A stretch of DNA of 64,000 nucleotides from Tsuneonella litorea (GCF_025154015.1 NZ_JAOAMV010000001.1:434001-498000); one strand, 5' to 3'; shown: positions 51,728 to 61,272, numbered from the stretch's first letter. The notes: a model not told the origin generated them from the sequence alone. Translations and numbers: made by a program.

Positions 51728-53622
51728 CGGGTTTCGTCGGCGGGCACCTGGGGCAAGACCCCAGCGACTTGCGTGCGCGGCTGGAAGCTGCCGCGGACGT
51801 GCTCGAGCATCGCGGTCCGAACGATGGCGACTGGTGGCTCGGCTCCGATTGCGGGCTCGCCCACCGGCGGCTGGCCATCCTGGACCCGTCGCCGCGCGGG
51901 CGCCAGCCGATGGTGTCGAAATCGGGTCGCTTCGTCATCGCCTACAACGGCGAAATCTATAATTTTCGCGAACTGGCGCGGGAATTCTCGATCGAGGCCG
52001 AAAGTGGCAGCGACACGGAGATCCTGCTGGAAGCCTTCGAGCGGTTCGGACCCGCAATCCTGCCGCGGTTGAACGGAATATTCGCTTTTGCGATCATCGA
52101 CACGAAGGAGCGGGTGGCTTGGCTTGCGCGGGACCGCCTCGGGGTCAAGCCGTTGTACCTCGCCGAGCGCGAGGGCTGCCTCTTGTTCGGCTCCGAGATC
52201 AAGGCGATCTTTGCGCTCGCCCCCAAGATGGACAGGGAGCTGGCGCTCGCTTCGCTTCACGAGTGGGCATGGTACGGCAACGCGCTCGGCGGGCGAACGA
52301 TGTTCGAGGGGATCGAGGAAATCGAGCCTGCCGGCGTGGTTCGCCATGACCTGGCCACCGGGAAGACCGAGCGCAGCGTCTTCTGGTCGATCGTCGGCCA
52401 GCGCGAGAAGTCGCCCGACCTTGGCGAGCTCTCCGATGACGACCTCGCCCAAAAGGTAGCGCAAGCACTGGAAAAGTCGGTTGAGCGCCAGTTGGTAAGC
52501 GACGTCCCCGTCGGCATCTTCCTGTCGGGCGGGATCGATTCGTCCGCGATCACGGCCTTCGCTTCCCGCCATTACCCGGACCGGCTGGAAACCTTCAGCG
52601 TCGCTTTCGATTACGATCGGGACGGCAGCGAACTGGCGCGTGCGCGTTCGGTGGCCGAAACGTTCGGCACCAGGCACCACGAAATTGACGTCGCCGTGTC
52701 CGAAAACCTCGACGCCATCGAGCATCTCGTCGCCAGCCACGACCTGCCGTTTTCGGACGCGGCGAACATCCCGCTGATGCTGCTGAGCGAACGAGTTTCA
52801 GGGACTCACAAGGTAATCCTGCAGGGCGACGGCGGCGACGAGCTGTTCGGCGGTTACAGTCGCTATCGGACCGTGCCTCGGCTCGGCCGGTGGAAGGGCG
52901 TCGCGATGCTTGCCCGTCCCTTTGCGGCGCTGCTCCCTGATACCGTGCGCTGTGGCAGGGCGCGGCGCTATGTCGAGGCTCTTGGCGCCGCCGATCCAGC
53001 CGAGCTCGTCGCGTTGTTGCTGACGGTCGAGCGTCGATCGAAACCGCCCACCGCGATTTTCGGAAACGAGGTGCAGCGGTTGATCGCGGACGACAATCCG
53101 TTCGCGCGCTATCGCGAGGTCATGGCCCGTTTCGCTCACCTGCCGCTGGCCGATCGCCTGTTCTTTACCGACATGTCGATCATCTTGCCCGACATCTTCC
53201 TGCCCAAGGTCGACCGGTCGACGATGGCCCGCGGGATCGAGGTGCGGGTACCGTTTCTCGATAACGACCTCGCCGATCTCAGCATCGCCATTCCCGCAGC
53301 TCGAAAGATACCCGGTGGCGAGCCGAAGGGATTGCTCAAGCGCGCACTCGCCGGGATCGTGCCCGACGACGTTCTCTATGGACCGAAGCGCGGGTTCGGC
53401 GTGCCGTTCGGCAATTGGGTGGCGGGTCCGCTGGCCGAGGGGATGGATACGGCAGTGGCGGCCGCCAACGTTCGGATCCCGGGCCTGCTCGCCACTGACT
53501 ACATCGCACGTTTGCGCGAGGAGCACCGCGCGGGCCGTTCGGACAATGGCTTCATTCTGTGGAAGGCGTTCAACCTCGCGTTGTGGGTCGATCGCTTCGG
53601 CGTGACGATGCCAGGCCGATGA
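51715..53622 (+). CDS. asnB: Asparagine synthase (glutamine-hydrolysing)-like amidotransferase, copy 3
   Basis: A 635-residue amidotransferase. MCGLAGFVGG with the nucleophile Cys2, EHRGPNDGDWW and AYNGEIYNFREL form the glutaminase domain. SGGIDSSAITAFA near residue 270, QGDGGDELFGGYSRY and KRGFGVPFGNWV form the synthetase domain. Both domains appear functional. It is directly downstream of copy 2 with a 13-bp overlap and overlaps the next glycosyltransferase by 4 bp. Two consecutive AsnB genes in one operon suggest two distinct carboxylates, or two positions, being amidated. Confidence 0.92.
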   Translation: MCGLAGFVGGHLGQDPSDLRARLEAAADVLEHRGPNDGDWWLGSDCGLAHRRLAILDPSPRGRQPMVSKSGRFVIAYNGEIYNFRELAREFSIEAESGSDTEILLEAFERFGPAILPRLNGIFAFAIIDTKERVAWLARDRLGVKPLYLAEREGCLLFGSEIKAIFALAPKMDRELALASLHEWAWYGNALGGRTMFEGIEEIEPAGVVRHDLATGKTERSVFWSIVGQREKSPDLGELSDDDLAQKVAQALEKSVERQLVSDVPVGIFLSGGIDSSAITAFASRHYPDRLETFSVAFDYDRDGSELARARSVAETFGTRHHEIDVAVSENLDAIEHLVASHDLPFSDAANIPLMLLSERVSGTHKVILQGDGGDELFGGYSRYRTVPRLGRWKGVAMLARPFAALLPDTVRCGRARRYVEALGAADPAELVALLLTVERRSKPPTAIFGNEVQRLIADDNPFARYREVMARFAHLPLADRLFFTDMSIILPDIFLPKVDRSTMARGIEVRVPFLDNDLADLSIAIPAARKIPGGEPKGLLKRALAGIVPDDVLYGPKRGFGVPFGNWVAGPLAEGMDTAVAAANVRIPGLLATDYIARLREEHRAGRSDNGFILWKAFNLALWVDRFGVTMPGR

Positions 53623-54707
53623 AGGTGATTTTCACGGGGCCCGACCCGCGCTCGGCAAACCGTGCGCACGCGGGAGGCCAATTGACGGCGACGACCGGCT
53701 TTGCCCGCTTTGCCGAAGAGCGCGGGATCGAGATCGAATGGGTCGATACCCTGCAATCCAATTTTCCCGTGCCTTCGCTGAGCAGTCGGATCTTGCGTGC
53801 CGCAGGCAGGCTGGTGCGCTTCACCGGACTGGCGTTGCGGAGCGAGGCTGACGGGGCGATCCTGTTCGCTGGAGCGGGAATGAGCTTCGTCGAGCGATCG
53901 CTCATGGCCCTTGTCGCCCGGATCGCGGGCGTGCCCGTCCTGTTGATGATCCGCGACGGCAATTTCCGCCTCGCTTACGATCGTTCGGTTGCGTTCCGGC
54001 GCTTCGTGCGCCTCATGCTTTCAGTGCCCGACCGGGTCGGCGTACAGGGCGACAGCTGGCGCCCATTGCTGCGCGATGCGGGCGTGCCTTCCGAGCGCGT
54101 CGTGGTGGTCCCCAATTGGCTTGACCGTCCCCCGCTATCCCCCGCCCGCCCCCCGTCCAGCGGAGACCTGCGACTGGTGTTCGTCGGCTGGCTGACGGCG
54201 GGGAAGGGCGTGCCCGAGCTTCTCGGAGCGATGCGCATCCTTGGCGAGCGCAATGTCACGGCGAAGCTCACGATCGTTGGCGGCGGCGACCTGCTCGAGG
54301 AATGCCGCGCGCAAGCGGACGCGCCCGAAGCCAGGGGATCGATCGAAGTCACCGGCTGGCTTTCAGCCGACGAGGTGGGTGCGGTCCTGGCTCGATCCGA
54401 TGTCCTCGTCCTACCGTCGCATGCGGAGGGGTTCCCCAACGTGGTCATGGAAGCACTGTCGTACGGGTTGCCCGTTATCGCCACGCCTGTCGGCGCGGTG
54501 CCCGACAGCGTCATCGACGGTCGGAACGGCGCAATAATCACGGTAGGCGATGCGCAGGCCATTGCCGCAGCCGTCGAGCGCTACGTTGCCGATCGCTCGA
54601 TGGTCCAGGTACAGTCAAAACACGCGCTCGAGGCGGCGCGCAGCCTTCACGATCTGTCCGTCAATTGCGGCAAGTTGATTGCAGCACTCGGCCTCGAAGC
54701 GGACTAA
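53619..54707 (+). CDS. Family 4-type glycosyltransferase, EPS locus, second copy
   Basis: A 362-residue GT-B glycosyltransferase. The N-terminal segment has HAGGQLTATTGFARFA. The C-terminal half has LVFVGWLTAGKGVPELLGA, the GGGDLLEECRA donor loop, VTGWLSADEVGAVLARSDVLVLPSHAEGFPNVVMEAL in pieces (LVLPSHAEGFPNVVMEAL), and PVIATPVGAVPD. The acidic E-x7-E pair is present. The ATG overlaps the preceding asnB stop as ATGA. It is the last gene of the rightward operon and converges with the aminotransferase gene over a 19-bp gap in which no clear terminator is visible. Confidence 0.9.
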   Translation: MKVIFTGPDPRSANRAHAGGQLTATTGFARFAEERGIEIEWVDTLQSNFPVPSLSSRILRAAGRLVRFTGLALRSEADGAILFAGAGMSFVERSLMALVARIAGVPVLLMIRDGNFRLAYDRSVAFRRFVRLMLSVPDRVGVQGDSWRPLLRDAGVPSERVVVVPNWLDRPPLSPARPPSSGDLRLVFVGWLTAGKGVPELLGAMRILGERNVTAKLTIVGGGDLLEECRAQADAPEARGSIEVTGWLSADEVGAVLARSDVLVLPSHAEGFPNVVMEALSYGLPVIATPVGAVPDSVIDGRNGAIITVGDAQAIAAAVERYVADRSMVQVQSKHALEAARSLHDLSVNCGKLIAALGLEAD

Positions 54708-54726
54708 CTCGCGCGGAGCGGCGAAC

Positions 54727-55875
54727 TCAGCTCCCCAACGCGCGTCGCAGGCAATCGATGACACGATCCTGATCATCTTCGGTGAGATCGGCACTCATCG
54801 GTAGGCTCATCACGCCTGCGGCAAAGGCGTCGGCAACCGGTGTATCCGCGTCAGGTGCCCATTTGCTGTACGCCGGCTGGCTTCCCAGCGGCATCGGATA
54901 ATGGACCGCCGTGGGGATCCCGGCCGCCGCGAAATACTCCTGGACCGCTGCCCGGTCCTTCAACAGGACCGTATACTGGGCATACACCGAAGAAGTCGAC
55001 GGGCCGATTTCAAGCACCGCGACAGGCGCATCGAGCTCTGCCAGGTTGCTTCCCTTGGTCAACGCGACCGCGCCGGGCACTTTCTGCAGGATCTCTTCGG
55101 AATAGCGTCGGCCGATCCGCTCTCGCTGTCCCACTTCCCACTCGAAACGTGGCCATTTCGCCAGGATCACAGCGCACTGGATGGAATCCATGCGCCCCCC
55201 GATGCCTATGCGCGTGTGAATGTAACGCTCTGATTGACCATGGACGCGAATTTCCCGCGCGGCCTGGGCAAGGTCGTCGTCATCCGTGAAGAAGGCCCCG
55301 CCGTCGCCATAGCAACCGAGCGGCTTCGACGGGAAGAAACTGGTGCAGCCGATGGTCGAAAGGCCGCAACTCCGACGCCCCTTGTACGTCGCGCCGAAGC
55401 TTTGTGCTGCGTCCTCGATAACCGGCAGGTTATGACGCGCCGCAATAGCATTGATCGCATCCATGTCGGGAACCTGGCCGTACAGGCTAACCGGCATGAT
55501 CGCCTTCGTCCGGGACGTGATCTTCGCCTCGATCGATGCAGGATCGATATTGGCCGTGTTCGGCTCGACATCCGCGAAAACTGGCGTGGCGCCGGTCAGG
55601 ACGATTACCTCGCCGGACGCCACGAACGTGAAGGCACTGGTGATCACCTCATCCCCGGGCCCGATTCCGAGCGCCATGAGGGCGACAAGCAATGCGTCCG
55701 TGCCGCTTGCCATCGCGACGCCGTGCTTGGTCCCGACATACCGTTCAAGGACCTGCTCCATTTCCGTTACTTCTGGCCCCAGGATGTATTGGCCATGGCC
55801 GAGGACCGCCGCGATGCGCTTGTCGATGTCGGCGCGAATTGCGGCTTGCTGGGTCTTGAGGTCGATAAATTGCAT
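54727..55875 (-). CDS. DegT/DnrJ/EryC1/StrS sugar 3-aminotransferase (WbpE/WlbC-like)
   Basis: A 382-residue PLP enzyme. MQFIDLKTQQAAI, GHGQYILGPEV, AIMPVSLYGQ, PVIEDAAQSFGA, SFFPSKPLGCYGDGGA (PLP-binding lysine at about 184) and VSVYAQYT-like (SSVYAQYTVLL) follow the WbpE/WlbC proteins closely. Those put the 3-amino group on UDP-2-acetamido-2-deoxy-3-keto-glucuronate in B-band O-antigen synthesis. The ATG at 55875 has AAGGAA 5 nt upstream. It sits at the end of the leftward sugar-nucleotide block, after the Wzx gene. An alternative substrate (TDP- or UDP-3-keto sugar) is possible. Confidence 0.88.
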   Translation of the reverse strand: MQFIDLKTQQAAIRADIDKRIAAVLGHGQYILGPEVTEMEQVLERYVGTKHGVAMASGTDALLVALMALGIGPGDEVITSAFTFVASGEVIVLTGATPVFADVEPNTANIDPASIEAKITSRTKAIMPVSLYGQVPDMDAINAIAARHNLPVIEDAAQSFGATYKGRRSCGLSTIGCTSFFPSKPLGCYGDGGAFFTDDDDLAQAAREIRVHGQSERYIHTRIGIGGRMDSIQCAVILAKWPRFEWEVGQRERIGRRYSEEILQKVPGAVALTKGSNLAELDAPVAVLEIGPSTSSVYAQYTVLLKDRAAVQEYFAAAGIPTAVHYPMPLGSQPAYSKWAPDADTPVADAFAAGVMSLPMSADLTEDDQDRVIDCLRRALGS

Positions 55876-56176
55876 AACAGTTCCTTGCGGCTTCTCCGTC
55901 CATGGCGGGACGGTCGGCTTCGTAGATCGGATAGAGGCGGCGGTATCGTCGCGTGCCAAGCACGGCTTTCAATGACGAGCACCTGCTAAGGTCGGTATCG
56001 AGTATCATCCTTGCTAGAGCGGAACATCGGGCGCGCCGGCGAACCACGGCCAGTGGCCGCGGCTTTTCGCACGCGCAGACTCGCTGGGCGAGAAGCCGAT
56101 CTTCGTTCCCGGGTCAAGTGCCCCGATAGACGTCGCGCAGAACCCGCATTGCCCGCTCCCGCCACCGACCGGGCTC
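55876..56176. other. 300-bp gap between Wzx and the aminotransferase gene
   Basis: No gene is evident on either strand. It probably holds a promoter for the leftward aminotransferase gene (see 55944-55972). GC content is high and no repeat or hairpin stands out. Confidence 0.5.
55944..55972 (-). promoter_or_regulatory. Candidate promoter for the leftward aminotransferase gene
   Basis: Read leftward, TTGAAA (55972-55967) and ACGATA (55949-55944) are 17 bp apart, about 70 bp before the start at 55875. Both are moderate matches to the vegetative consensus. Confidence 0.3.
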
Positions 56177-57637
56177 CTACGGTCGAGCGGATCCCGCTGC
56201 TTCGTCTTCTGAGCGGCGCAGGGCTGCGACCAGGTTCAAGGGCTGAAGAAGTCCGGAAAGCATGATGCCGATGAGGAAAAGCAGCGCAAGGGCGGCCTTT
56301 GCCGCGACAGTCCAGAGAGAAGGCAAGGCGCTTGTCTGGAGCCAGAGCCCTGCTGCTGACGCGAGCAGGAACAGCGCAACGGCCGAGACGAGCCGCATCC
56401 AGCGCAGTTCCAGCCGATAGAGCTTTTGGCTCACCGCGATCCACAGTCCGATAAACAACATCGACGACAACAGGGTAGCCCAGGCTGCGCCTGCCAAGCC
56501 CGCCGCGTGTATCAGCAGCCAGGTCAAGGCCACGGTGGCAAGGGCGGTCACTGCAAAGATGTAGAGCTGAAGCCGCATGCGCTTGGTGATCGCTATGCCC
56601 GGAAAGAACACATGGCTCTGGCTAAGCAAGGTCGCGGGGGCGAGAAACATGATTAGCGGAGCCGCTGCAAAATAGCGAGGCTCCACCGCAACGGCCAGTA
56701 TTTCCCAGGAAAAGAGGCCGAGCATCAGGCAGCAAAGCAGCGCCAGGGCCAGAAATTCTTCTGCCAGCCGGCCCAGTTTGCGGGGCGTGTCCGGTTCGCG
56801 ATAATGCGCGTAGATCAGCGGCGTGAGCGCCGTTTGGAGGCCAATTACCAGCAGCGTGATCACGCCGGCAACGCGCGCTGCCACGCCGAACAGGCCGACC
56901 GCATCGAGACCTTCAATACTATTCAGCAGCAGCCGGTTGCTGTTCAGCGTGAGAAAGGTAGCCAGTCCCGCTGGAACGAGCGGCAGCGAGAACGTGAGCA
57001 TTTGCCGGAGCAGTGTCCTGTCGAACAACGGCCCGAGCCTTTCCCTCATGAGATAAAGGCCGAGTGCCGCCGCCATCGCCGACCCGATGAACTGGCCCCA
57101 CAAAACGCCCAGCAACTCCATGCCCAGCCCCAGGCCGAGCAGAACCGCAAGCAGAAGCGACACGGCTGAGTAAACGATGCTCACGATAGCATATGCGGTG
57201 CTTCGGAGCTCGAATCGGAGCAGGTTCTGGGCCAGGTAAAAGAGACCCGTGGCGGCAATCCCGGCAAACCCGACCCGCAGCGCGCCGGTCATATCCGATC
57301 CTCCGAACAGCCGTTCGGCGATTGGCTCCGCCACCGCAAAGGCAACAGCCGTAGCCGCGGCATAGCCACCGGCTGTAAACCACAGGGCCGTGCTGGCCAG
57401 GCGGCGCCTGTCGGCCACGCTGTCGGCATCGCCATAGAAGCGTGCGACGGCCTGGTTGACCTCCATCGGCACGATCAACGCACCGAGCACGCCGAGGACC
57501 ATGATCATGTCGAGCGCGCCGTATTCCTGGGGCGCGAGCATGCGCGTGAAGACCGGCACGATGATGATCGAAAGCCCGCGCGAAAGGATCGCCGAGGCTC
57601 CATAGATCATGGTGTCACGGAAAAGGGCCTTGATCAT
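56177..57637 (-). CDS. Oligosaccharide flippase (Wzx-like)
   Basis: A 486-residue membrane protein of the polysaccharide transporter/MOP superfamily with 12-14 helices. It flips lipid-linked repeat units to the periplasmic face. The N-terminus (DTMIYGASAILSRGLSIIIVPVFTRMLAP in part: YGASAILSRGLSIIIVP, FTRMLAPQEYG) is the classic Wzx opening. The remainder alternates hydrophobic helices with short basic loops. The ATG is at 57637. It is transcribed leftward after the DegT gene, from which it is separated by about 120 bp. Together with the polymerase candidates and Wzc it defines a Wzx/Wzy-type pathway. Confidence 0.9.
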   Translation of the reverse strand: MIKALFRDTMIYGASAILSRGLSIIIVPVFTRMLAPQEYGALDMIMVLGVLGALIVPMEVNQAVARFYGDADSVADRRRLASTALWFTAGGYAAATAVAFAVAEPIAERLFGGSDMTGALRVGFAGIAATGLFYLAQNLLRFELRSTAYAIVSIVYSAVSLLLAVLLGLGLGMELLGVLWGQFIGSAMAAALGLYLMRERLGPLFDRTLLRQMLTFSLPLVPAGLATFLTLNSNRLLLNSIEGLDAVGLFGVAARVAGVITLLVIGLQTALTPLIYAHYREPDTPRKLGRLAEEFLALALLCCLMLGLFSWEILAVAVEPRYFAAAPLIMFLAPATLLSQSHVFFPGIAITKRMRLQLYIFAVTALATVALTWLLIHAAGLAGAAWATLLSSMLFIGLWIAVSQKLYRLELRWMRLVSAVALFLLASAAGLWLQTSALPSLWTVAAKAALALLFLIGIMLSGLLQPLNLVAALRRSEDEAAGSARP

Positions 57638-57760
57638 CGAGCGGCGTAGTTGCTGTCGGCGCGAACCCCCATTTCAGGCAGCTCCAGAATTGGTCGCACG
57701 CGACGCGGGGCGCTTTCGCTGATGCCCCTGTTGGTCAGTTCAGCGCGGCGGGCCACTCGG

Positions 57761-58846
57761 TTAGCCGGCAATCCGGGTCACGGCGGAAAGCACCCGCTCT
57801 ACATCCATACCGCCGTAGCACGGGAAGGTGATGGTTTCCTGTTGAAGCCGCTGGGCCACCGGCTGCACGTCGTTGTGGCGCCGGCGGTAGAAAGAGGTGC
57901 CGCTAAGGCAGTACGTGCCGATAGTGGTCTCGATCCCCTCGTCTCGAAGGGCCGCAATCAGCGCATCGCGTTGAAAGCGAGGCGGCACTCGAAAAACAAG
58001 CGATTGGACGTTCGAGACCGCGTCATCGCCGAACTCCTGTGGTCGAAACCCGAGCGAACCGATTTCCTCTACGAATGCGTCGCGGATCGCTTGCCTCTCG
58101 GCGATGATCTCGTCGAGCTTCCTGAGTTGCGCGCGGCCCAGGATTGCTTGCGCTTCAGAAAGGCGGAAATTATATCCGTAATCGGTGAAGTCGAGCCCGT
58201 ATCCCAGCGCGCCCGAGGCGCCATGGCCAAGCTTTACGTCGAACCATTCGACCCAATCCGGATTGTCGAACGTGACGGCGCCGCCTTCGCCCGTGTTGAG
58301 CAGTTTCCGCGGGTGAAAGCTGAAGCAGGTAAGATCGGCGATCGCGCCGCAGCGAACCCCATGTTCGCTGCTGCCGATCGCGCACGCGGCGTCCTCGATC
58401 AGAGGCAGTCCTCGCGCGCGGCAGATTTCCCGTATCGCATGGATCCCCGTGGGGTTGCCGAACGCGTCGACGAACATCACCGCCTTGGTGGCGGGCGTGA
58501 GCGCTCGCTCAAGCGCTTCGGGCGTCATGTTGTAGTGATCCGGCGACACGTCGGCGAAGACCGGCTTTGCGCCCACATCAACGATCACGTTGGCGGAGGC
58601 CGGGAAGGAAAAGTCGGAGACCACCACCTCGTCTCCGGGGCCGATCCCGAGGGAGCGCAGGCAAACCCATAACGCAGTCGTCGCCGACGTGACGGTATAG
58701 ACGTGCCGCGCGCCGGTATATTCTCCGATTTCGCTGCGCAGCGCCTCCACGTTCTTGCCGCGCGTGAACACGCCGCTTTCGAACATGGCCCGCAGCTCGG
58801 GCTCGACTTCCTCGAAGGAGATGGAAGGACGGATGAGGTGGATCAT
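57761..58846 (-). CDS. DegT/DnrJ/EryC1/StrS aminotransferase, second type
   Basis: A 361-residue PLP-dependent sugar aminotransferase. IHLIRPSISFEEVE, TSATTALWVCLRSLGIGPGDEVVV (in part), PLIEDAACAIGSSEHG and SFHPRKLLNTGEGGA (lysine near 181) are family marks. It is clearly distinct from the WbpE-like enzyme at 54727. It overlaps the upstream SDR dehydratase-like gene by 4 bp, so it most likely uses a 4-keto-6-deoxy sugar nucleotide made by that enzyme and gives a 4-amino sugar. Exact product is unknown. Confidence 0.87.
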   Translation of the reverse strand: MIHLIRPSISFEEVEPELRAMFESGVFTRGKNVEALRSEIGEYTGARHVYTVTSATTALWVCLRSLGIGPGDEVVVSDFSFPASANVIVDVGAKPVFADVSPDHYNMTPEALERALTPATKAVMFVDAFGNPTGIHAIREICRARGLPLIEDAACAIGSSEHGVRCGAIADLTCFSFHPRKLLNTGEGGAVTFDNPDWVEWFDVKLGHGASGALGYGLDFTDYGYNFRLSEAQAILGRAQLRKLDEIIAERQAIRDAFVEEIGSLGFRPQEFGDDAVSNVQSLVFRVPPRFQRDALIAALRDEGIETTIGTYCLSGTSFYRRRHNDVQPVAQRLQQETITFPCYGGMDVERVLSAVTRIAG

Positions 58847-59817
58847 TGGCCCGCGCCTTCCCAACGCGACCGATACCAGTCAAGGGTCGTGGCGAGTCCT
58901 TCAGGGAACGGCGTTAATTGGAAATCGATCAGGCGCCGGACCTTCTCGTTGCTCGCGTTGTGACACATCACGTCTGCAGCACGGGCATCGCGGCCGATCA
59001 TCTGCCCCTGAAAGCCAAGATACCTGCTTATCTGTCCGATGAGGTCCTCGATCGCTATCTGGTTGTCGGTCGAGATATTCACGTTGTCCCCTGCCGGCAT
59101 GCGCTCGAACAGTTTGACGACTGCATCGACCGTATCCGCGACATAGATAAAGTCCCGGCTCTGCCGGCCGGTACCATGCACCTCTGGAGCGCCACCCTGA
59201 TGGATACGCCAGGCGGTGATCGGAATAACGCCTGCGAGCATGCCGCGGTGATTTTGGCGCGGCCCGTAATTGTTGAAGGGCCGCACGATGATCGAATCGA
59301 GATCGAACATGCGAGCATAGCTCTCCACCGCCAAGTCGGCCGCTGCCTTTCCGGCAGCATACGTCGTAGTGGGATTGCGCGGATGGTTCTCGTCCATCGG
59401 CTCGTACACCGCCGTGCCGTAAACTTCGCTCGTCGAAAAGTGGCAGAGTGTCTTGAAGGCGCCACGTCGCTGCAATTCCAGCAGATTCAGCACGCCTGTC
59501 ACGTTGGTCGAGAACGCGTTTGACGGATTGAGGAACGAGTAGTTCAGGGCCTTGGTGGCGCAGTTGAACACGCTGTCGATCGAGTGCCTCTCAAAAACAT
59601 AATCGAGCGCACTCGAGATCTCTATGTCGTCGCGATAGAATGCAAGCTTCCCGCTGGCGGTGGCTTGATCCAGATTGGCCTCGTCGCCGACGAACAGGCT
59701 GTCGATCACGACGACCTGTTCTGCGCCTTCCTGGATCAGCCTGTCGACAAGATGACTGCCGATGAAGCCGGCGCCACCGGTGACGAGAATTGTCTGCCCC
59801 GCGAGCTTCCTGTTCAT
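58843..59817 (-). CDS. NAD-dependent SDR sugar-nucleotide dehydratase/epimerase (LegB-like)
   Basis: A 324-residue extended SDR enzyme. TGGAGFIGSHLVDRL binds NAD. FSTSEVYGTAVYEPMDENHP and the YAAGK active-site tyrosine/lysine follow, then RPFNNYGPRQNHRG. The segment EVYGTAxYxPxDExHP recalls the LegB-type UDP-GlcNAc 4,6-dehydratases. A decarboxylase or epimerase activity cannot be excluded. The ATG at 59817 overlaps the stop of the Gfo/Idh oxidoreductase gene by 4 bp, and its stop overlaps the DegT start by 4 bp. These three are therefore a tight enzymatic block. Confidence 0.85.
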   Translation of the reverse strand: MNRKLAGQTILVTGGAGFIGSHLVDRLIQEGAEQVVVIDSLFVGDEANLDQATASGKLAFYRDDIEISSALDYVFERHSIDSVFNCATKALNYSFLNPSNAFSTNVTGVLNLLELQRRGAFKTLCHFSTSEVYGTAVYEPMDENHPRNPTTTYAAGKAAADLAVESYARMFDLDSIIVRPFNNYGPRQNHRGMLAGVIPITAWRIHQGGAPEVHGTGRQSRDFIYVADTVDAVVKLFERMPAGDNVNISTDNQIAIEDLIGQISRYLGFQGQMIGRDARAADVMCHNASNEKVRRLIDFQLTPFPEGLATTLDWYRSRWEGAGQ

Positions 59818-60776
59818 TCGCCGTCTCTCAGCACGTCGGCGGCAATCGCGTCGGCGATCACCAGACTCTCCACGCCGTCCCGAATGTTTGGAACGACCGA
59901 GGTCGCCTCGCCGCGCGCCAGCTGAATGAATGCCTGAAGCTCGCTGAGCAAGGCTTCTTGCAGACCGATTGTTACCGCTTCCTGTTGGGATGCGATGGAG
60001 TAGGAGCCGCCCGATTGCTGGAGGACCGATTGCCGATGGATCACGATTTCCTTCCGCAGCAAATCGCATTCGACGAAACGATCTTCGCAGGTAGCCTGCA
60101 CCAGGCGCATCTTCTTTTCGGTGATGCGACTGGCTTGTAGCCGTGAAAACCGGCCGTTCGCGTGTCGCAGCTGGGCCGAGGCGAATTCGATCAACTCGCC
60201 GCGGCGTACCCCGTGCGCAGAAACCGCTTCCACGGGCCCATTGAGGTAAAGAGCCAAGTCGATGTCGTGGATCATCAGGTCCATGATCACGTCAACGTCG
60301 GTGATCCGCGCGCTCAGCTTGTTCGTGCGCGTAAAGTCGATGCTGATCACCCGTTCCGCGTTTTGCAGAACGCGGTGCAACGCCGCTATCGCGGGATTGA
60401 AGCGCTCGATGAAACCAACTTGAAGCAAAACGCCAGATTCGCTGACGATTCGCTCCACCCGCCGCGCCGCTTCCACCGAGTGCGCCAATGGCTTTTCGAC
60501 AAAAAGCGCGCGTACTCTTCCCACGAAACGCTCCACATAGCTCGCGTGAGTGGACGTCGGCGTGCAGATGATCAACGCGTCGACCTCCTCCAGGGAGGGC
60601 TCGATGTCATCGACGGCCCGCACGCCATGTTCTGCGGCTACCGTTCGGGCATGGCTGCCGTCGCTGTCGTATACGAACGAGATGTTCGCCCCGCGAAGCA
60701 TGGAAAGGACGCGCAAATGATTGCGTCCCATCTGCCCCAAGCCAAGCAGGCCTATCCGAACCTCAGGACCTTCCAT
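59814..60776 (-). CDS. Gfo/Idh/MocA-family sugar dehydrogenase
   Basis: A 320-residue NAD-dependent oxidoreductase. GLLGLGQMGRNHLRVLSML is the dinucleotide fold. CTPTSTHASYVERFV and FVEKPLAHSVEAARR hold the catalytic lysine, and MIHDIDLALYLNGP the MIHDID motif. It looks more like the GnnA/UDP-GlcNAc 3-dehydrogenase type than P. aeruginosa WbpB. In this operon it would form the 3-keto intermediate for the WbpE-like aminotransferase. The ATG at 60776 lies 14 bp inside the acetyltransferase gene end. Confidence 0.85.
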   Translation of the reverse strand: MEGPEVRIGLLGLGQMGRNHLRVLSMLRGANISFVYDSDGSHARTVAAEHGVRAVDDIEPSLEEVDALIICTPTSTHASYVERFVGRVRALFVEKPLAHSVEAARRVERIVSESGVLLQVGFIERFNPAIAALHRVLQNAERVISIDFTRTNKLSARITDVDVIMDLMIHDIDLALYLNGPVEAVSAHGVRRGELIEFASAQLRHANGRFSRLQASRITEKKMRLVQATCEDRFVECDLLRKEIVIHRQSVLQQSGGSYSIASQQEAVTIGLQEALLSELQAFIQLARGEATSVVPNIRDGVESLVIADAIAADVLRDGE

Positions 60777-61272
60777 TAAGCTTCTCAATCTGATTGCCGT
60801 CCCTGTCGATGCGTGCGTAGGGTCGGGCGGGATTGCCCATAACGAGCGTGAAGGGCGGCACATCCTTCGTGACGACGCTCCCGGCGGCCACCATTGCGAA
60901 CTCGCCGATCGTTATGCCGCATACGATGGTGGCATTGGCGCCGATGCTCGCGCCATTGTCGATGCGCGTGGGCGTGACCACCCAGTCGGTGTTGAACGCT
61001 CGCGGCACGCGATCGTTGGTAAAGGTTGCGTAGGGACCGATGAAGACGTCGTCCCCAAGTACGACACCGTTGTAGAGGGAGGCGCCGTTCTGGACCTTGC
61101 AGCGGCTGCCGATGTGAACCCCATGGTCCACATAGACGTCCTTGGACAGAATGCAGTCGGGCCCGACTTGCGCATTCTCCCGTACCTGGACGTTTATCCA
61201 GATCCGCGAACCCGATCCGATCGTCGCCCGCGGATCGACGGATGCACTGGCATGAATGAAGATGTCGCTCAC
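60763..61272 (-). CDS. Sugar N-acetyltransferase, hexapeptide left-handed beta-helix (WbpD/WlbB-like)
   Basis: A 169-residue acetyltransferase. Hexapeptide turns run through the sequence (HASASVDPRATIGSGSRIW, VHIGSRCKVQNGASLYNGV, GPYATFTNDRVPRA, GASIGANATIVCGITIGEFAMV in pieces). DVPPFTLVMGNPARPYARI ends the domain as in WbpD/WlbB/QdtC, which acetylate the 3-amino group of UDP- or TDP-3-amino sugars. The start is a GTG at 61272. It is the first gene of the leftward block, so the order acetyltransferase, dehydrogenase, dehydratase, aminotransferase, flippase, aminotransferase is read from one strand. Confidence 0.88.
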   Translation of the reverse strand: MSDIFIHASASVDPRATIGSGSRIWINVQVRENAQVGPDCILSKDVYVDHGVHIGSRCKVQNGASLYNGVVLGDDVFIGPYATFTNDRVPRAFNTDWVVTPTRIDNGASIGANATIVCGITIGEFAMVAAGSVVTKDVPPFTLVMGNPARPYARIDRDGNQIEKLNGRS

